Shown: positions 26,980 to 36,480, counted from the stretch's first letter. The stretch: DNA of 64,000 nucleotides from RYN-230 sp963717125 (GCA_963717125.1 CAVQVG010000015.1:248001-312000); one strand, 5' to 3'. Made by a program: numbers and translations. The notes: generated by a model not told the origin, from the letters alone.

Positions 26980-27544
26980 TTCCGTCCCCCCGCTGCGGCG
27001 CCGGCCCGGCCGCCCGGCCGGATGCCGCCGCGGCTGGCCTGCCGCCCGGCAGGTCCGGCTCCACGGCTGGCCACAGGCGGTCCGGCACCTCGCCGGCGGC
27101 CGCCGCGAACGTATCCAGCGCGCTGGCCACCGCGGCCTGCTGCGCGGCGGGCAGCCTGCCCAGGATCTGGGCCAACAGTTCGCGGCGGCGCGCGGTCGCC
27201 TGATCCACGACAGCCCGCCCAGCGGCGGTGATGGTCACCTGGACCGACCGGCGGTCCGCGCGGCTGCGGTGCCGCCGGATCAGCCCCTTACGCACCAGCC
27301 GGTCACCCATCCGCCCGGCGGTGGACGGCGTGACCTCCAGCGCCGTAGCCAGATCGACCAGCCGCTGCGGGCCGCGGGAAGCCAGCACCACCAGCGCCCG
27401 GTACTGGGCGATGGTGGTCTCCTCCGCGGCTGCCCCCAGGGACTGGGTGGCCACCGCGATGAGCGTCCGGCTCGCCGTCAGCACCGCGTCCACCACCGTC
27501 TCATCCACCGCGTACCGGCTCACAGCCCACCGAATTCCTTGCAT
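26666..27544 (-). CDS. MarR-family transcriptional regulator with anomalous C-terminal extension
   Basis: ATG at 27544. Residues 1-150 are a normal MarR protein: winged helix LVDLATALEVTPSTAGRMGD and RLVRKGLIRRHRSRADRRSV. The frame then continues without a stop for about 140 more residues, the last 105 of them reading the ClC gene in another frame (arginine/proline-rich, typical of a shadow). MarR proteins are usually about 150-180 residues, so the natural stop has been lost or a base is missing or added near 27000. It probably regulates the adjacent ClC gene. Confidence 0.75.
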   Translation of the reverse strand: MQGIRWAVSRYAVDETVVDAVLTASRTLIAVATQSLGAAAEETTIAQYRALVVLASRGPQRLVDLATALEVTPSTAGRMGDRLVRKGLIRRHRSRADRRSVQVTITAAGRAVVDQATARRRELLAQILGRLPAAQQAAVASALDTFAAAAGEVPDRLWPAVEPDLPGGRPAAAASGRAAGPAPQRGDGNDRGPGPSAGAAPAVDGQDGRLAARLAGGTVHHRRAGRCRGRAGCGGVPLPHLLLHLAGHRPRPVRPGGLHRQRAPAVARAGVLRGDPRHRRDHLRAADLPVRP

Positions 27545-27661
27545 AGTGCGATTATTACCCTATGAGTCTATCAGCCTGTGCTGGTAAGTGACCTGCCCGG
27601 CCCGGGCCGGCCAGGTAGGCGCCGGGCAGAGGCGGCCCGGCGGTTGCAACATTGCTGTAGG

Positions 27662-27686
27662 CAAGTATTGTTATCAGCAATGCTTG
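27662..27686. promoter_or_regulatory. Inverted repeat, probable MarR operator
   Basis: CAAGTATTG and CAATGCTTG flank TTATCAG, one mismatch from perfect dyad symmetry. AT-rich in a GC-rich region, between the MarR gene and the small membrane protein gene. The half-site AAGTATTG recurs upstream of the second MarR gene at 30826-30833. Confidence 0.6.
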
Positions 27687-27776
27687 CTTATAGCAAGCTC
27701 ACTGCCCGGCGGCCTGGCCGCATGCGTGCTGGCCGGCGGCCGCGGCTGGCCCGCACGCGTTAGGAGGCATGTCATC

Positions 27777-27941
27777 ATGAGCCAGGTCTGGGTCATCGTG
27801 CTGTGGAGCGCCATCCCCGTCGCCGTGCTGCTCCCGGCGTTCACCGTCGGCACCTACTGGTTTTTCCGGTATTTCAACCAGCGGCGGCGCCCCCGGGAGC
27901 TACCGGTGGAACGGGCCTACCGTGAGGCGAAGACGCGATAG
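27777..27941 (+). CDS. Small single-pass membrane protein (54 aa)
   Basis: ATG at 27777 with a strong AGGAGG ribosome binding site. The hydrophobic segment WVIVLWSAIPVAVLLPAFTV is followed by a basic tail (FNQRRRPRELPVERAYREAK). The inverted repeat at 27662-27686 lies upstream, so control by the adjacent MarR is plausible. No family recognised. Confidence 0.65.
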   Translation: MSQVWVIVLWSAIPVAVLLPAFTVGTYWFFRYFNQRRRPRELPVERAYREAKTR

Positions 27942-28179
27942 ATGGCCGGCCGGGAGCCGGGAATGCCGGGCGGGCAGGCCGCCTGGCTGACCGGCCTCCT
28001 CACCGCCCTTGCTATCCGCCGATGGCCGGCCGAGTAGCGGCGCAGCACCGGGGTCCTGGCGGCCCGGCAAGGTCTCGTAACACCTACCCCCGGGCGACGC
28101 TAGTGCGATGACCGGCACGTTCCGCTTGCAACCGGCGGCCGCGGCGAGGCACTGGCGTTCAGTATGAGATTTCTGCCTC

Positions 28180-28395
28180 CTAGGCCGATGCCGCGGCGTG
28201 GTCGCGCAGGTAGCGGACCAGGCCGGCGACGTCCGCGGGGACGAGCCGGCCGATGGCTCCGCTGGAGTAGACGCTGACCACGACGTCGCCTGCCGGGTCG
28301 AGGACGAAGCCGGCGGACTGCAGGTACACCGGGTCCGGGTTGACGAAGGCGCCGGTCAGGTCCGCGATCGCGCGGGCGTCGGCGCCGAAGCCAAC
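28180..28395 (-). pseudogene. 3' fragment of a peroxiredoxin gene (paralogue of 18676-19167)
   Basis: Encodes LTGAFVNPDPVYLQSAGFVL and later SSGAIGRLVPADVAGLVRYL, nearly the same as the C-terminal 70 residues of the intact peroxiredoxin. The active-site half is missing; at about 28395 the sequence switches to an ABC ATPase fragment on the other strand. Confidence 0.8.
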
Positions 28396-28831
28396 CGGGG
28401 GTACTGCCCGCAGGACCCGGTGGTCAACGAGAACCTGACCGTCGGCCAGCACCTGGCCTACTTCGCGGCCGCCTACCGGCTGCCCTCGCTGCGGCGCGCC
28501 GACGAGCTGGCCGGCCTGCTTGGTTTGCCGGGTTCCGGGACGTGACCGCGGGGGCCCTGTCGGGTGGCACCCGGCAGAAGCTCAACCTGACCCTGGCACT
28601 GCTGCACGACCCTGGTGTGCTCCTGCTGGATGAGCCCTATCAGGGGTTGACTGGGAGACCTACCTTCGGTTCTGGGATGTGGTCAGCGACCTGCGCAGCC
28701 GCGGCAAGGCCGTAGTGATCATCACGCATCTGGTGTTCGAGCAGGACCGGTTCGACGTGCTTGCCGACCTGGCTGTGGGACGGCTTACCCGCCGCCAGCC
28801 AGCCATGGGGGAATCCCGTGTCAGCAGCTGA
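28396..28831 (+). pseudogene. ABC transporter ATPase fragment, 5'-truncated and frameshifted
   Basis: Begins at the Q-loop (YCPQDPVVNENLTVGQHLAY), without Walker A. After a frame change near 28535 it reads DVTAGALSGGTRQKLNLTLA and GVLLLDEPYQG (signature and Walker B), then another change before VVIITHLVFEQDRFDVLADL. It ends with a TGA at 28829-28831 overlapping the permease start. Confidence 0.8.
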
Positions 28832-29331
28832 CCTGGCCCACCCGGCCCCGCCCTCGCCCGGCCCGTCCCGCCCGGCGTTCAGGCAGCTCCCGACGGCCTG
28901 GCGGTTCGCGGTGCGCAACCAGACTCGCAACCGGCTCGCAGGCCTGGTGCTGGCCATCTTCGTCCCGGTCTGGTACCTGCTGACGCTGGCTATCGCCCAG
29001 GCACCAGCCGCTGGCCTTCCGGCTGTATGCCACCGGCCAGGTCCTCACCGTGGACGCCGGACGCCTGACCATGATCAGCGCCGGGCTGAACTCGCTGACC
29101 ATCATCGTCGGTTTCGCGGTCTTCGCCGCCATCCGCAAGACACTGGCCTTCGACAAGCGCCTAGTCTTCGCAGGCTACCGGCAGGCCATCCTGATCGCCG
29201 CCAAGACCCTGGCCATCGCCATCCTCGCCACAGCGGTGGCCTGCTACACGGCTGTCGTGCTGCTGGCGTTCTGGCGTCCCGGCCTGGCGGCCTGGCTGGC
29301 CATCGTGGCTGGCGGGCTGATGATCTTCTAG
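28818..29331 (+). pseudogene. ABC transporter permease, frameshifted and 3'-truncated
   Basis: A GTG at 28818 overlaps the ATPase stop. First frame: QLPTAWRFAVRNQTRNRLAG, LVLAIFVPVWYLLTLAIAQA. After a shift near 29003: GQVLTVDAGRLTMISAGLNS, LTIIVGFAVFAAIRKTLAFD, ILATAVACYTAVVLLAFWRP, then a TAG. Hydrophobic permease half of the same broken transporter; only about two thirds of a normal permease remains. Confidence 0.7.
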
Positions 29332-29381
29332 GTCAGGACCCGCAGCCGCAGACACCCGGCCGGCTAGCGGGGAAGCCTGTG

Positions 29382-30365
29382 CTACAGCCAGCTGTCGAGG
29401 TAGTAACAGCCGGCATGGTCGTAGCTGGGGTTCTCGCCCGCTTTCATCCGCGTCATCAGCCCGAGAGGCTGGTAGCCGCGTTCGGTGAGCGCGTCGATGG
29501 TGTGCCAGCTGGAGCTCGACGCCCGGGTGAACAGGGCGGTCTTGCCGCGCTCACGGCTGAGGTGCTCGGCCGCGCCGAGCAGCCTGCCGAACGTGGTGCG
29601 GGTGGCGGCGGCCAGGAACGGCACGTATCCCATGCCGGGGGGCTGGACGGTCGGCTCCAGGTGCACGATCGCGACGCCATCGGCTGCGGTGAGCGCGAGC
29701 CCGGCCCCGTACGCACGCGCGGCGGCCGCCTCACCGGACACGTCCAGGCCCGGGTACAGGAAGCTGAGGTCGGGCACCTGGCCGCCGCGCTGGATGCCGC
29801 CGGGCATGCTGGTGGTGGCCAGGCCGGTACGGAACCCGATGCTGCCGCAGGACGGGCGGAACCCCATCTTGCGGTAGAAGCGCCGGTGCAATTCGCTGCC
29901 CGGAAACGTCGCCAGCCCCATCAGGCGCACGCCACGCTGCCGCCAGCTGTCCACGCACGCGGCGACCAGCCGCGTACCCACACCAGACCGCTGCGCTTGC
30001 GGGTGCACAGCGAGCGGGCCGAACCAGCCGAGTGTGCCCCGCGCTGTGGACAGCAGCGCACCGGTCACCTGCCCTGGGTCACGCTTGCTGACGGCGACGA
30101 AGCATCCAGCCGGGTCGGCGGCGAGGCGCGTCCTGATCAGCAGGGCCGGGATCGCGGCCGTGGCTGGGTCCGCCCGGCCGTCCCGGGGGTGCAGCGCCGC
30201 GAACGCGGCGTCCATCACTGATGCGACATCGGGGAGATCATCGAGGGTCATCGCCCGGACCACGCTCGCCGCGACGGCTTCCTCACCTCTACCTGTCTCA
30301 TCTGTGCCCACCGCACCAGGGGGGCGGGCCTGTCCCCTGGATTCCGTGCTCACACTGGGCCCCAT
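29382..30365 (-). CDS. GNAT-family N-acetyltransferase
   Basis: 327 residues from the ATG at 30365; the fold begins near VVRAMTLDDLPDVASVMDAA, so a later start (GTG about 30260) is possible. The acetyl-CoA site is LAVHPQAQRSGVGTRLV (Q/RxxGxG/A motif), followed by GLATFPGSELHRRFYRKMGF. A second, weaker GNAT-like half extends to PLGLMTRMKAGE. It lies 11 bp after the EF-Tu-like gene. Substrate unknown. Confidence 0.85.
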   Translation of the reverse strand: MGPSVSTESRGQARPPGAVGTDETGRGEEAVAASVVRAMTLDDLPDVASVMDAAFAALHPRDGRADPATAAIPALLIRTRLAADPAGCFVAVSKRDPGQVTGALLSTARGTLGWFGPLAVHPQAQRSGVGTRLVAACVDSWRQRGVRLMGLATFPGSELHRRFYRKMGFRPSCGSIGFRTGLATTSMPGGIQRGGQVPDLSFLYPGLDVSGEAAAARAYGAGLALTAADGVAIVHLEPTVQPPGMGYVPFLAAATRTTFGRLLGAAEHLSRERGKTALFTRASSSSWHTIDALTERGYQPLGLMTRMKAGENPSYDHAGCYYLDSWL

Positions 30366-30376
30366 CGCCCGGCTGG

Positions 30377-30717
30377 CTACGGCTCGGTGGTGAAGAACAC
30401 CCGGCGTGAGATCACGCCGCGGCCGATGTCGTGGCCATCCACAAGGTGACCTGCTGGCCTGGGCCGAGGAACGCGCTGGCCTGGTCATCGGCCACCTCGA
30501 TGGTCACCACCACACCGGCCTCCCCCGGGGCCAGCGGCCGGTCATCCGGCCGGTAGATCGCAGCGGGAAAATACCGGCGCTGAGCCGGCGTCGCGCAGTT
30601 GCTGCACCGGATCATGACAGCGTGCGTTCCGCTTGGATACTCCCTGGCCGGCGCGTTGCCCGCGGCGCCGTCCAGGGAGACAACCGCCCGGTACTTGTAC
30701 TGCCGCACAGCCTGCAC
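30377..30717 (-). pseudogene. Uncharacterised beta-barrel (EF-Tu C-terminal-like) protein, frameshifted near the end
   Basis: From a GTG at 30717: YRAVVSLDG...REYPSGTHAVMIR...RYFPAAIYRPDD...VVVTIEVADDQASAFLGPGQ, a pattern seen in a widespread actinobacterial family of unknown function. The given frame stops at 30412 after LWMATTSAAA. Adding one G at about 30435-30441 restores LWDGHDIGRGVISRRVFFTT and a stop at 30377, matching the family's expected C-terminus. Likely co-transcribed with the GNAT gene. Confidence 0.55.
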
Positions 30718-30836
30718 CTTCTTCCCCGGCGGGCGCCGTTACCGCGAGCGGCCCAGGCATCATTTGATGGCAGCCGTCGGCAGGCGCGGGCCGCAGCCTT
30801 GCAGGAAGCAAATATTTCCTCATACAATACTTCGCT
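30718..30836. promoter_or_regulatory. Divergent control region with MarR half-sites
   Basis: AT-rich stretch 30808-30835 contains CAAATATTT and CAATACTTC, the second being the reverse complement of the AAGTATTG half-site found at 27662-27686. It separates the second MarR gene from the minus-strand pair. Confidence 0.4.
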
Positions 30837-31334
30837 ATGGGAACATCCTCAAGGGCGGCTGCGGACGAGCCGGAACTGGCGCCCGGCAGCATCGAAACCC
30901 TGCAGGCGGCCACCCGGGTTCTCACCGGGGTGGCGCTGCGGAGTGTGGATGTCCTCGGCGGAGCAGTGACGCTGCCGCAGCTCCGAATGCTCGCCGTGCT
31001 TGCGCAGCTGGGCCGCGCCCGCTCGGTGCAGGTGGCCCGGGCCCTGGGGCTGGAAGCCTCCACCGTCACCCGGCTGGCTGACCGGATGGTCACCGCAGGC
31101 CATGTGGCCCGGGGAAGCGAACCAGGGCACCGCGGCGTGGTCACGCTGGAACTGACCGCCTCCGGCCAGGAACTGGTCCGCCAGGTCGCCACCTGGCGGG
31201 AGCAAGAGCTGACCCGGATCTTGCGGCAGCTCCCGCCGGCCAGCCGGGCCCAGCTCACCACCGTGCTCCGCCAGCTGGTCGAAGCCGCAGGCGAGGGGTA
31301 CGGGAACATTTCCCACACCCTCGTGCCCGTCTGA
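30837..31334 (+). CDS. MarR-family transcriptional regulator
   Basis: 165 residues. Winged helix: ARSVQVARALGLEASTVTRL, then ADRMVTAGHVARGSEPGHRG. The N-terminus LQAATRVLTGVALRSVDVLG and C-terminal helices form the dimer domain. It is followed after 27 bp by an ECF sigma gene, so the two form a small regulatory operon. Confidence 0.9.
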   Translation: MGTSSRAAADEPELAPGSIETLQAATRVLTGVALRSVDVLGGAVTLPQLRMLAVLAQLGRARSVQVARALGLEASTVTRLADRMVTAGHVARGSEPGHRGVVTLELTASGQELVRQVATWREQELTRILRQLPPASRAQLTTVLRQLVEAAGEGYGNISHTLVPV

Positions 31335-31361
31335 CCAGGCCGGAGCAACGGGGGCTCAACC

Positions 31362-31913
31362 ATGCCACCGGCATCCGGGTGGCGGAACCGGGGCAGGCGA
31401 ATCAGTGACCGTGCCGCGCCCCGGCGTGACCGCGCAGCGGCTGAGACGGACCAGGTGGTGGCCGGGCTGTATCGCGCGCATTACCGGTCCCTCACCCGGA
31501 TCGCGGTGCTCCTGGTCAGCGACGTAGCGGCAGCCGAGGAAATCGTGCAGTCCGCCTTCGTCTCGCTGCACCGCGCACTGCCGTACCTAGCGGACGAAGA
31601 CAGGGCCCTGGCCTGCCTGAGAGGGGCAGTAGTCAGCGGGACACGCTCCCATGATGCGGCCCCCGCCGATTCGCGCAGCAGGCCGAGCGGCGTGCCGCAT
31701 GCCTCCTGGCCAGGCCACAGCATCCCGGAAACGCTTCTGCTGGCGGCGCTGCAGGCGCTCCCAGCCAGGCAGCGCGAAGCGCTGATCCTCAAGTACTACG
31801 CCGAGTGGCCCGACGCCCAGATCGCCGCGGCCATGGGCGTCAGCGGCCGGGCCGTCGTGCGCCACACCGAACGCGGCATATCCACCCTTCGCGCGTGCGG
31901 GGTACTGGACTGA
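31362..31913 (+). CDS. ECF-family RNA polymerase sigma factor (SigE-like, short region 4)
   Basis: 183 residues. Region 2: LYRAHYRSLTRIAVLLVSDV and AAEEIVQSAFVSLHRAL; region 4: LPARQREALILKYYAEWPDA and QIAAAMGVSGRAVVRHTERG. This is the SigE/Sig70 subgroup common in Streptomyces and relatives. No anti-sigma gene adjoins. Confidence 0.85.
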   Translation: MPPASGWRNRGRRISDRAAPRRDRAAAETDQVVAGLYRAHYRSLTRIAVLLVSDVAAAEEIVQSAFVSLHRALPYLADEDRALACLRGAVVSGTRSHDAAPADSRSRPSGVPHASWPGHSIPETLLLAALQALPARQREALILKYYAEWPDAQIAAAMGVSGRAVVRHTERGISTLRACGVLD

Positions 31914-32050
31914 CCAGGGCAGGACGCACCGGCCTCAGTGCCAGACACACAAGGATGGGCCGCGGGCAGGTGCGCGCCGGGGTGAGGCCCGGTCAGTGAG
32001 CCGTGCGCGGGCTGACCTTCATCGGGAACGCGCCGGGCAGCGGGGCGTCG

Positions 32051-33971
32051 TCATCTGCCTGGCTGGGTGCTGGCGACTGCCTTGGAGCGCAGGGTGGCGG
32101 CTTTGGCGGTTCGCACGGCCTCGGTGAGCGCGCCGATGTCGTAGCTGCCGTAGTGCCTGCGGCCATTGATGAAGAACGTCGGTGTGCCGCCCACACCGGA
32201 GAGGTCGGCGGAGTCAACGTCCTCGGCGATCCTGGCGGCGCCAGCCCGGCCGCTGAGGTAGCTGCGGAACCTGCTGGTGTCGATGCCGAGGTCGCTGGCA
32301 TAGCCGATCAGATCGCGCATCTGGAGCGCGTTCTGGTGGCGCAGCAGCAGGTCGTGCATGGGCCAGAACGCACCCTGGTCGTCGGCGGCCTCGGCGGCGA
32401 GCTGGGCGTGGGGGTGCACGTCGTTGAGCGGCAGGTGCCGCCACACGTAGCGGACGTCGCCGTGGCCGGCCAGCAGGCCCCTGATGGCCGGCTCGGCCTG
32501 GCCGCAGTAGGGGCATTCGAAGTCGCCGTATTCGACGATGGTCACCGGCGCTGTGGCCGGGCCGCGGATGTGATCCCGGGCGGCGTTGACGGGCGCGGCG
32601 AGGTCGGTGATGGTTTCGGCGCTGCCCAGCAGGGCGCGGATCTGCAGCCGCGGTGGCAGCAGGGCGGTGGCGCGGAACAGCAGCCAGCTGATCGCGGTCG
32701 CGGCGAACACCGTGCTGAGCACGCGAGCTTGGCTTCGTGCAGCTGGGGGCCGGTGAAGGCGAGGGTGGCGATGAGGATGGAAACGGTGAAGCCGATCCCG
32801 GCGATGGTGCCGGTGCCGGTGACTGCCGCCCATCCGACCGGTGGGCGGAGCTTGCCCCGGCTGAGCCGGGTCACCAGCCAGGACGCGCCAGCGATACCCA
32901 GCGGCTTGCCCAGGGCATAGCCGAGCAGGATGCCCAGGGTGAGCGGCGAGGTGTAAGCGTGGGCCAGGAATCCGGGGGTGATCACGATCCCTGCGTTGGC
33001 CAGTGCGAACAGCGGCACTATGACGTAGCTGGACCACGGGTGGTACAGCAGCTGGAGCCGCTCGTTCGGTGACAGCGCCGAGGTCAGCCCAGTCGCGGCG
33101 GACCGGGCCAGCTCGGGGGTGGGCTGCTCGCGGAAGCTGCGGAACAGGTCGCTGGCCCGTTCCAGGTCAGTGCGCGTGGCCGGGTGGGCGCGCACCGCGA
33201 GGCCCATGGCCAGGCCCACGACCACGGGTCGATACCTGACTTCAGCACGGCGACCCACGCCGCGACCCCGAGCAGGGCAAAGATCGTCCCGTACCGGATC
33301 CCGGCCCGCCGCAGCACCAGGACCACGGCGAAGATCCCGGCCGCGGCCGCCAGCGGTACCCACCGGACGGAGCGCGTGTAGACCGCCCCGATGACCACCA
33401 GCGAGACCACGTCATCCACCACGGCTACCGACAGCAGGAACGCCCGCACCCGGTCCGGGAACCGCGGCCGGGTCAGCGCCAGCATGCCCAGCGCGAACGC
33501 GGTGTCGGTGGACATCGCCGCCCCCCAGCCACGCGAGGCCGACCCGGCGTTGAAGGCGAGAAAAATAGCGACCGGCACTAGGAGGCCAGCCAGGCCGGCT
33601 GCTACTGGCAACGCCACCCGGCGCCGCTCGCGCAGCTCACCCATGTCGAACTCGCGGTGGGCCTCTAGACCGAAAACGAAGAAAAAGAACGTCATCAGGC
33701 CGCTGTTCACCCAGCCCCGCAGATCCAGCGATACGCCCATATCCCCCACCCGGACCGGCAGCTGCGTCCCCCAGACGCTGTGGTACGAGGAGGCGTTGAT
33801 GTTGATCCAGGCCAGGGCGGCCACGGCCATCGCGGCCAGGATCGCGGCGCTGCCGGTCTCGGTTCGCAGGAACACCCGCAGCGGCGTCTGCAGATTCCGG
33901 GCCCACGCCGTCCGCCCGGAAAAAGGGCCAGCCGGGCCGGCTGAATGCTCACCGGTCATATCAGGCCCCAC
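32051..33971 (-). pseudogene. NhaA-type Na+/H+ antiporter fused to a DsbA/thioredoxin domain, two frameshifts
   Basis: Three frames read one protein of about 630 residues. Frame 1 (ATG 33971 or 33959): SAAILAAMAVAALAWININA, FFFFVFGLEAHREFDMGELR, MSTDTAFALGMLAL and SVAVVDDVVSLVVIG with the NhaA aspartates. Frame 2 from about 33225: SPNERLQLLYHPWSSYVIVP, PLTLGILLGYALGKPLGIAG, TGTIAGIGFTVSILIATLAF. Frame 3 from about 32724: VTIVEYGDFECPYCGQAEPA (CxxC) and GVGGTPTFFINGRRHYGSYD. One missing base at about 33225 (a G) and one at about 32724 would restore it. NhaA-DsbA fusions are known in actinobacteria. Confidence 0.85.
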
Positions 33972-34069
33972 ACAGCCACCACCCGCCGAAGGGCACGTTC
34001 AGGGGCAGCCGGCCACCGAGCCAGCCGTTCCAGCCGGTGAGAACCGGCGCAGGTCATGCGGCTCTCCTC

Positions 34070-34617
34070 TCACCTGGGTGGGCTGGGCTGGTCACCGATG
34101 ACCTGTTCGGCGGTCAGTGTCCGGTGGCGCAGCATCCGGGCAAGACGGCCATGCCCCAGTTCGCGGGCCAGTTCGGGCGGCGGGACGGTCAGGACCGGGC
34201 ACTGGGCGTGGGCCAGGCAGTACCGGGTCACTTTGGAAAATGTCATCCAGCCCGCGGCGCTGCGCCGGCCGGCCCCACGAGCAAAACATCGGTGGGTTGG
34301 CAGGCCAGGCTGACCAGCACCCACCCGGCTGGGCCCCGTTCAACGTGGGGCTCCACCATCGGGTCGTCGGGGATCTGCCCCCACACCGCGACAAGCGCAT
34401 CCTGGAGCCTGCGGCAGGCCAGGTTGCGGACTTCCTCCCGCAACGGCCCCGACGGCGTGATCCGCTCGGCCCGCTCACCACCGGGCGGTTCCCAGGCAAT
34501 GACCGGCATCAAGACGGCCTGGTGCGCACGGGCCAGGAACTCCCCATAGCGAAGGGCCCGCAGACTGCTCGGTGAGCCGCTAGTGCCGGCGATGAGCCGG
34601 CTTATGCCCGGCACCAT
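34070..34617 (-). pseudogene. Universal stress protein (UspA-type), one-base frameshift
   Basis: Frame 1 (ATG 34617): ISRLIAGTSGSPSSLRALRY ... VSLACQPTDVLLVGPAG, stop at 34243. Frame 2: GRRSAAGWMTFSKVTRYCLA and HAQCPVLTVP, the phosphate-loop C-terminus of a Usp domain, to the stop at 34070. Restoring one G in the run at about 34270 joins them (about 182 residues). It sits between two cation/proton antiporter genes on the same strand. Confidence 0.8.
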
Positions 34618-34758
34618 GGTGTGCCTCCAAGCCTGCGAGCTCCAAGATCATGAACATCGCCGACCAGGCTTCCCGGCACACCTGCAACGATGCTAGACCG
34701 CACCTGGACTACTGCCAAGAACACCAAGATCAGCAGTGCCCGGGGGACGATCCAGTAG

Positions 34759-36339
34759 TCAGTCTGTTTCGCTGCGGAGCCGGGCTAGTTCCAGGTCAAG
34801 GGCATGCTGGAGCCTTTGCCGAGTTGTTGCGCTGATGGTGCCTGCGGCGTACAACCCGGCCAGTTCGGCATTCTCCGCAGCGATCACGTCACGGTGGATA
34901 TCCCGCCCGGACCGGGCGTCTTGCGCGGCGCCGGCGTCTTGGTCGAGGCGGGCCCGGGCCTGCCCGACCCGGGCGTTCAGGGCGCGGCGTATCCGGTCGA
35001 TCTCCACGTCCGGGACTTCTTCGCCGGCCGCGAGTTCGTCGAGGCGGGCGATGCCCGCCTCGGCCAGCCGCAGCCGCGCCGCGGCCTCCTCCTGCTGGGT
35101 ACTGGCCGCTGGCTGCGCGACTGCGGTGCGGCGGACCAGCGGCTCAAGGGTCAGGCCTTGCACGATGAGCGAGATCACAATGACCGTGACCGCGACTACC
35201 AGCAGCAGGTCGCGTTGCGGCAGCGGCGCCCCGCTGCCGGTGGTCAGCGGGATGGACAAGGCCGCGGCCAGCGGCACGACCCCGCGGGTGCCGGCCCAGG
35301 AGATCACGGCCGGGACCGCCCACGACGGGCGGCGCCGGCCCTGCCGCCACTGCCTGCCCGCCCACAACGGGAACACCCACAAGACCCGGGTAACGATGAG
35401 CGTGGCGGCGATCGCGAGCGCGACCAGTGGCCACGGCCCGGCGTGGCCCAGGTCGCTGACCAGCGTCGGCAGTTCCAGGCCGATAAGGCTGAACACCACG
35501 CTCTCCAGCAGGAAGATCACCGTCTGGTAGACCGCATGCACCTGCAGCCGGGTGGCGGCCGTGGTGAACCGGGCCCGGCGTGTGCCGATGATCAGGCCCG
35601 CGACGATGACCGCGGTCACCCCGGATACGTGCAGCGCGGTGCCGACCACGTAGGCCACATACGGCGTGATCAGCGCGGCCACCGACTCCAGCACCGGGTC
35701 GGTGATCCGGCTGCGCACCAGCATGACCACGCCCGCGACGAGCCCACCCGCCACCGCGCCGCCACCAGCCAGCAGCACGAACTGAGCGGCGGCATGCCAC
35801 AGCACACGGCCTGGGCCCATGCTGGCCGAGCCGCCGACGGCGAAGGACACCGCGATCTGGAACAGCACCAGGCTGGTGGCGTCGTTGAACAGGCTCTCGC
35901 CCTGCACCAGCGCCTGCACCCGGGGTGGCAGCGAAAGCCGCCGGCCCAGGGCGCTGACCGCGACCGGGTCGGTGCTGGCCAGCACCGCACCCAGGACAAA
36001 CGCCATGGACAGCGGCACCGCGGTCAGCGCGGTGAGCACCCCCGCTACCGCCCCGGCCGAGGCCAGGACCAGGCCCACCGCCAGCACGGTCACCGGCCGC
36101 CAGACCGCCCGCAAGTCACGCCACGGGAGATCGTCGGTGGCCGCCCACAGCAGCGGCGGCAACACCACGAAACTGACCACATCCGGGCTGACCCGCACCG
36201 CGGGGACCCCGGGCAGCAAGCCGACAATCAGGCCTGCGAGTACGAGAAGAGATGGCGGCGGGACCCGCAGCCGGTTCGCGAACGCCGCGCCGACCGCACC
36301 CAGTGCGACGAGAGCCAGGACAATCTCACTGCTGCGCAC
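34759..36339 (-). CDS. CPA1-type Na+/H+ antiporter
   Basis: 526 residues from the GTG at 36339, which follows AGGGGAAG; an upstream in-frame ATG at 36480 would add 47 non-membrane residues. Twelve or so hydrophobic segments; GAVLASTDPVAVSALGRRLS, QGESLFNDATSLVLF (the ND ion-binding motif), and VISWAGTRGVVPLAAALSIP are hallmarks. A cytoplasmic tail (from about residue 410) has an alanine/arginine/glutamate-rich helix that may be a coiled coil. It should exchange Na+ or K+ for H+ and completes the pH/salt stress cluster. Confidence 0.9.
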   Translation of the reverse strand: MRSSEIVLALVALGAVGAAFANRLRVPPPSLLVLAGLIVGLLPGVPAVRVSPDVVSFVVLPPLLWAATDDLPWRDLRAVWRPVTVLAVGLVLASAGAVAGVLTALTAVPLSMAFVLGAVLASTDPVAVSALGRRLSLPPRVQALVQGESLFNDATSLVLFQIAVSFAVGGSASMGPGRVLWHAAAQFVLLAGGGAVAGGLVAGVVMLVRSRITDPVLESVAALITPYVAYVVGTALHVSGVTAVIVAGLIIGTRRARFTTAATRLQVHAVYQTVIFLLESVVFSLIGLELPTLVSDLGHAGPWPLVALAIAATLIVTRVLWVFPLWAGRQWRQGRRRPSWAVPAVISWAGTRGVVPLAAALSIPLTTGSGAPLPQRDLLLVVAVTVIVISLIVQGLTLEPLVRRTAVAQPAASTQQEEAAARLRLAEAGIARLDELAAGEEVPDVEIDRIRRALNARVGQARARLDQDAGAAQDARSGRDIHRDVIAAENAELAGLYAAGTISATTRQRLQHALDLELARLRSETD

Positions 36340-36480
36340 GCCGCTTCCCCTGCCTGCTCGACCTCCAGAAACGATGCCGACCAGACTTCCCGCCGCGCCT
36401 CCCGCCATCCTAGCCGGGCCGCCACGAGCAAACCATGTCCGCAGTAGCCCAGCCCATTCCCGCAAAACCCGCTTGGCCAC

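Noticed and set aside
25258..27231. 657-codon open frame on the plus strand
   Set aside because: It is antisense to the ClC gene, rich in Gly/Arg/His/Gln, and has no domain; high-GC codon bias creates such shadows.
28761..30221. 486-codon plus-strand frame
   Set aside because: Only its first part (ABC permease, 28818 to about 29003) is coding; the rest is antisense to the GNAT gene.
34804..36447. 547-codon open frame on the plus strand
   Set aside because: Antisense shadow of the CPA1 antiporter gene with low-complexity Arg/Gln/His composition.
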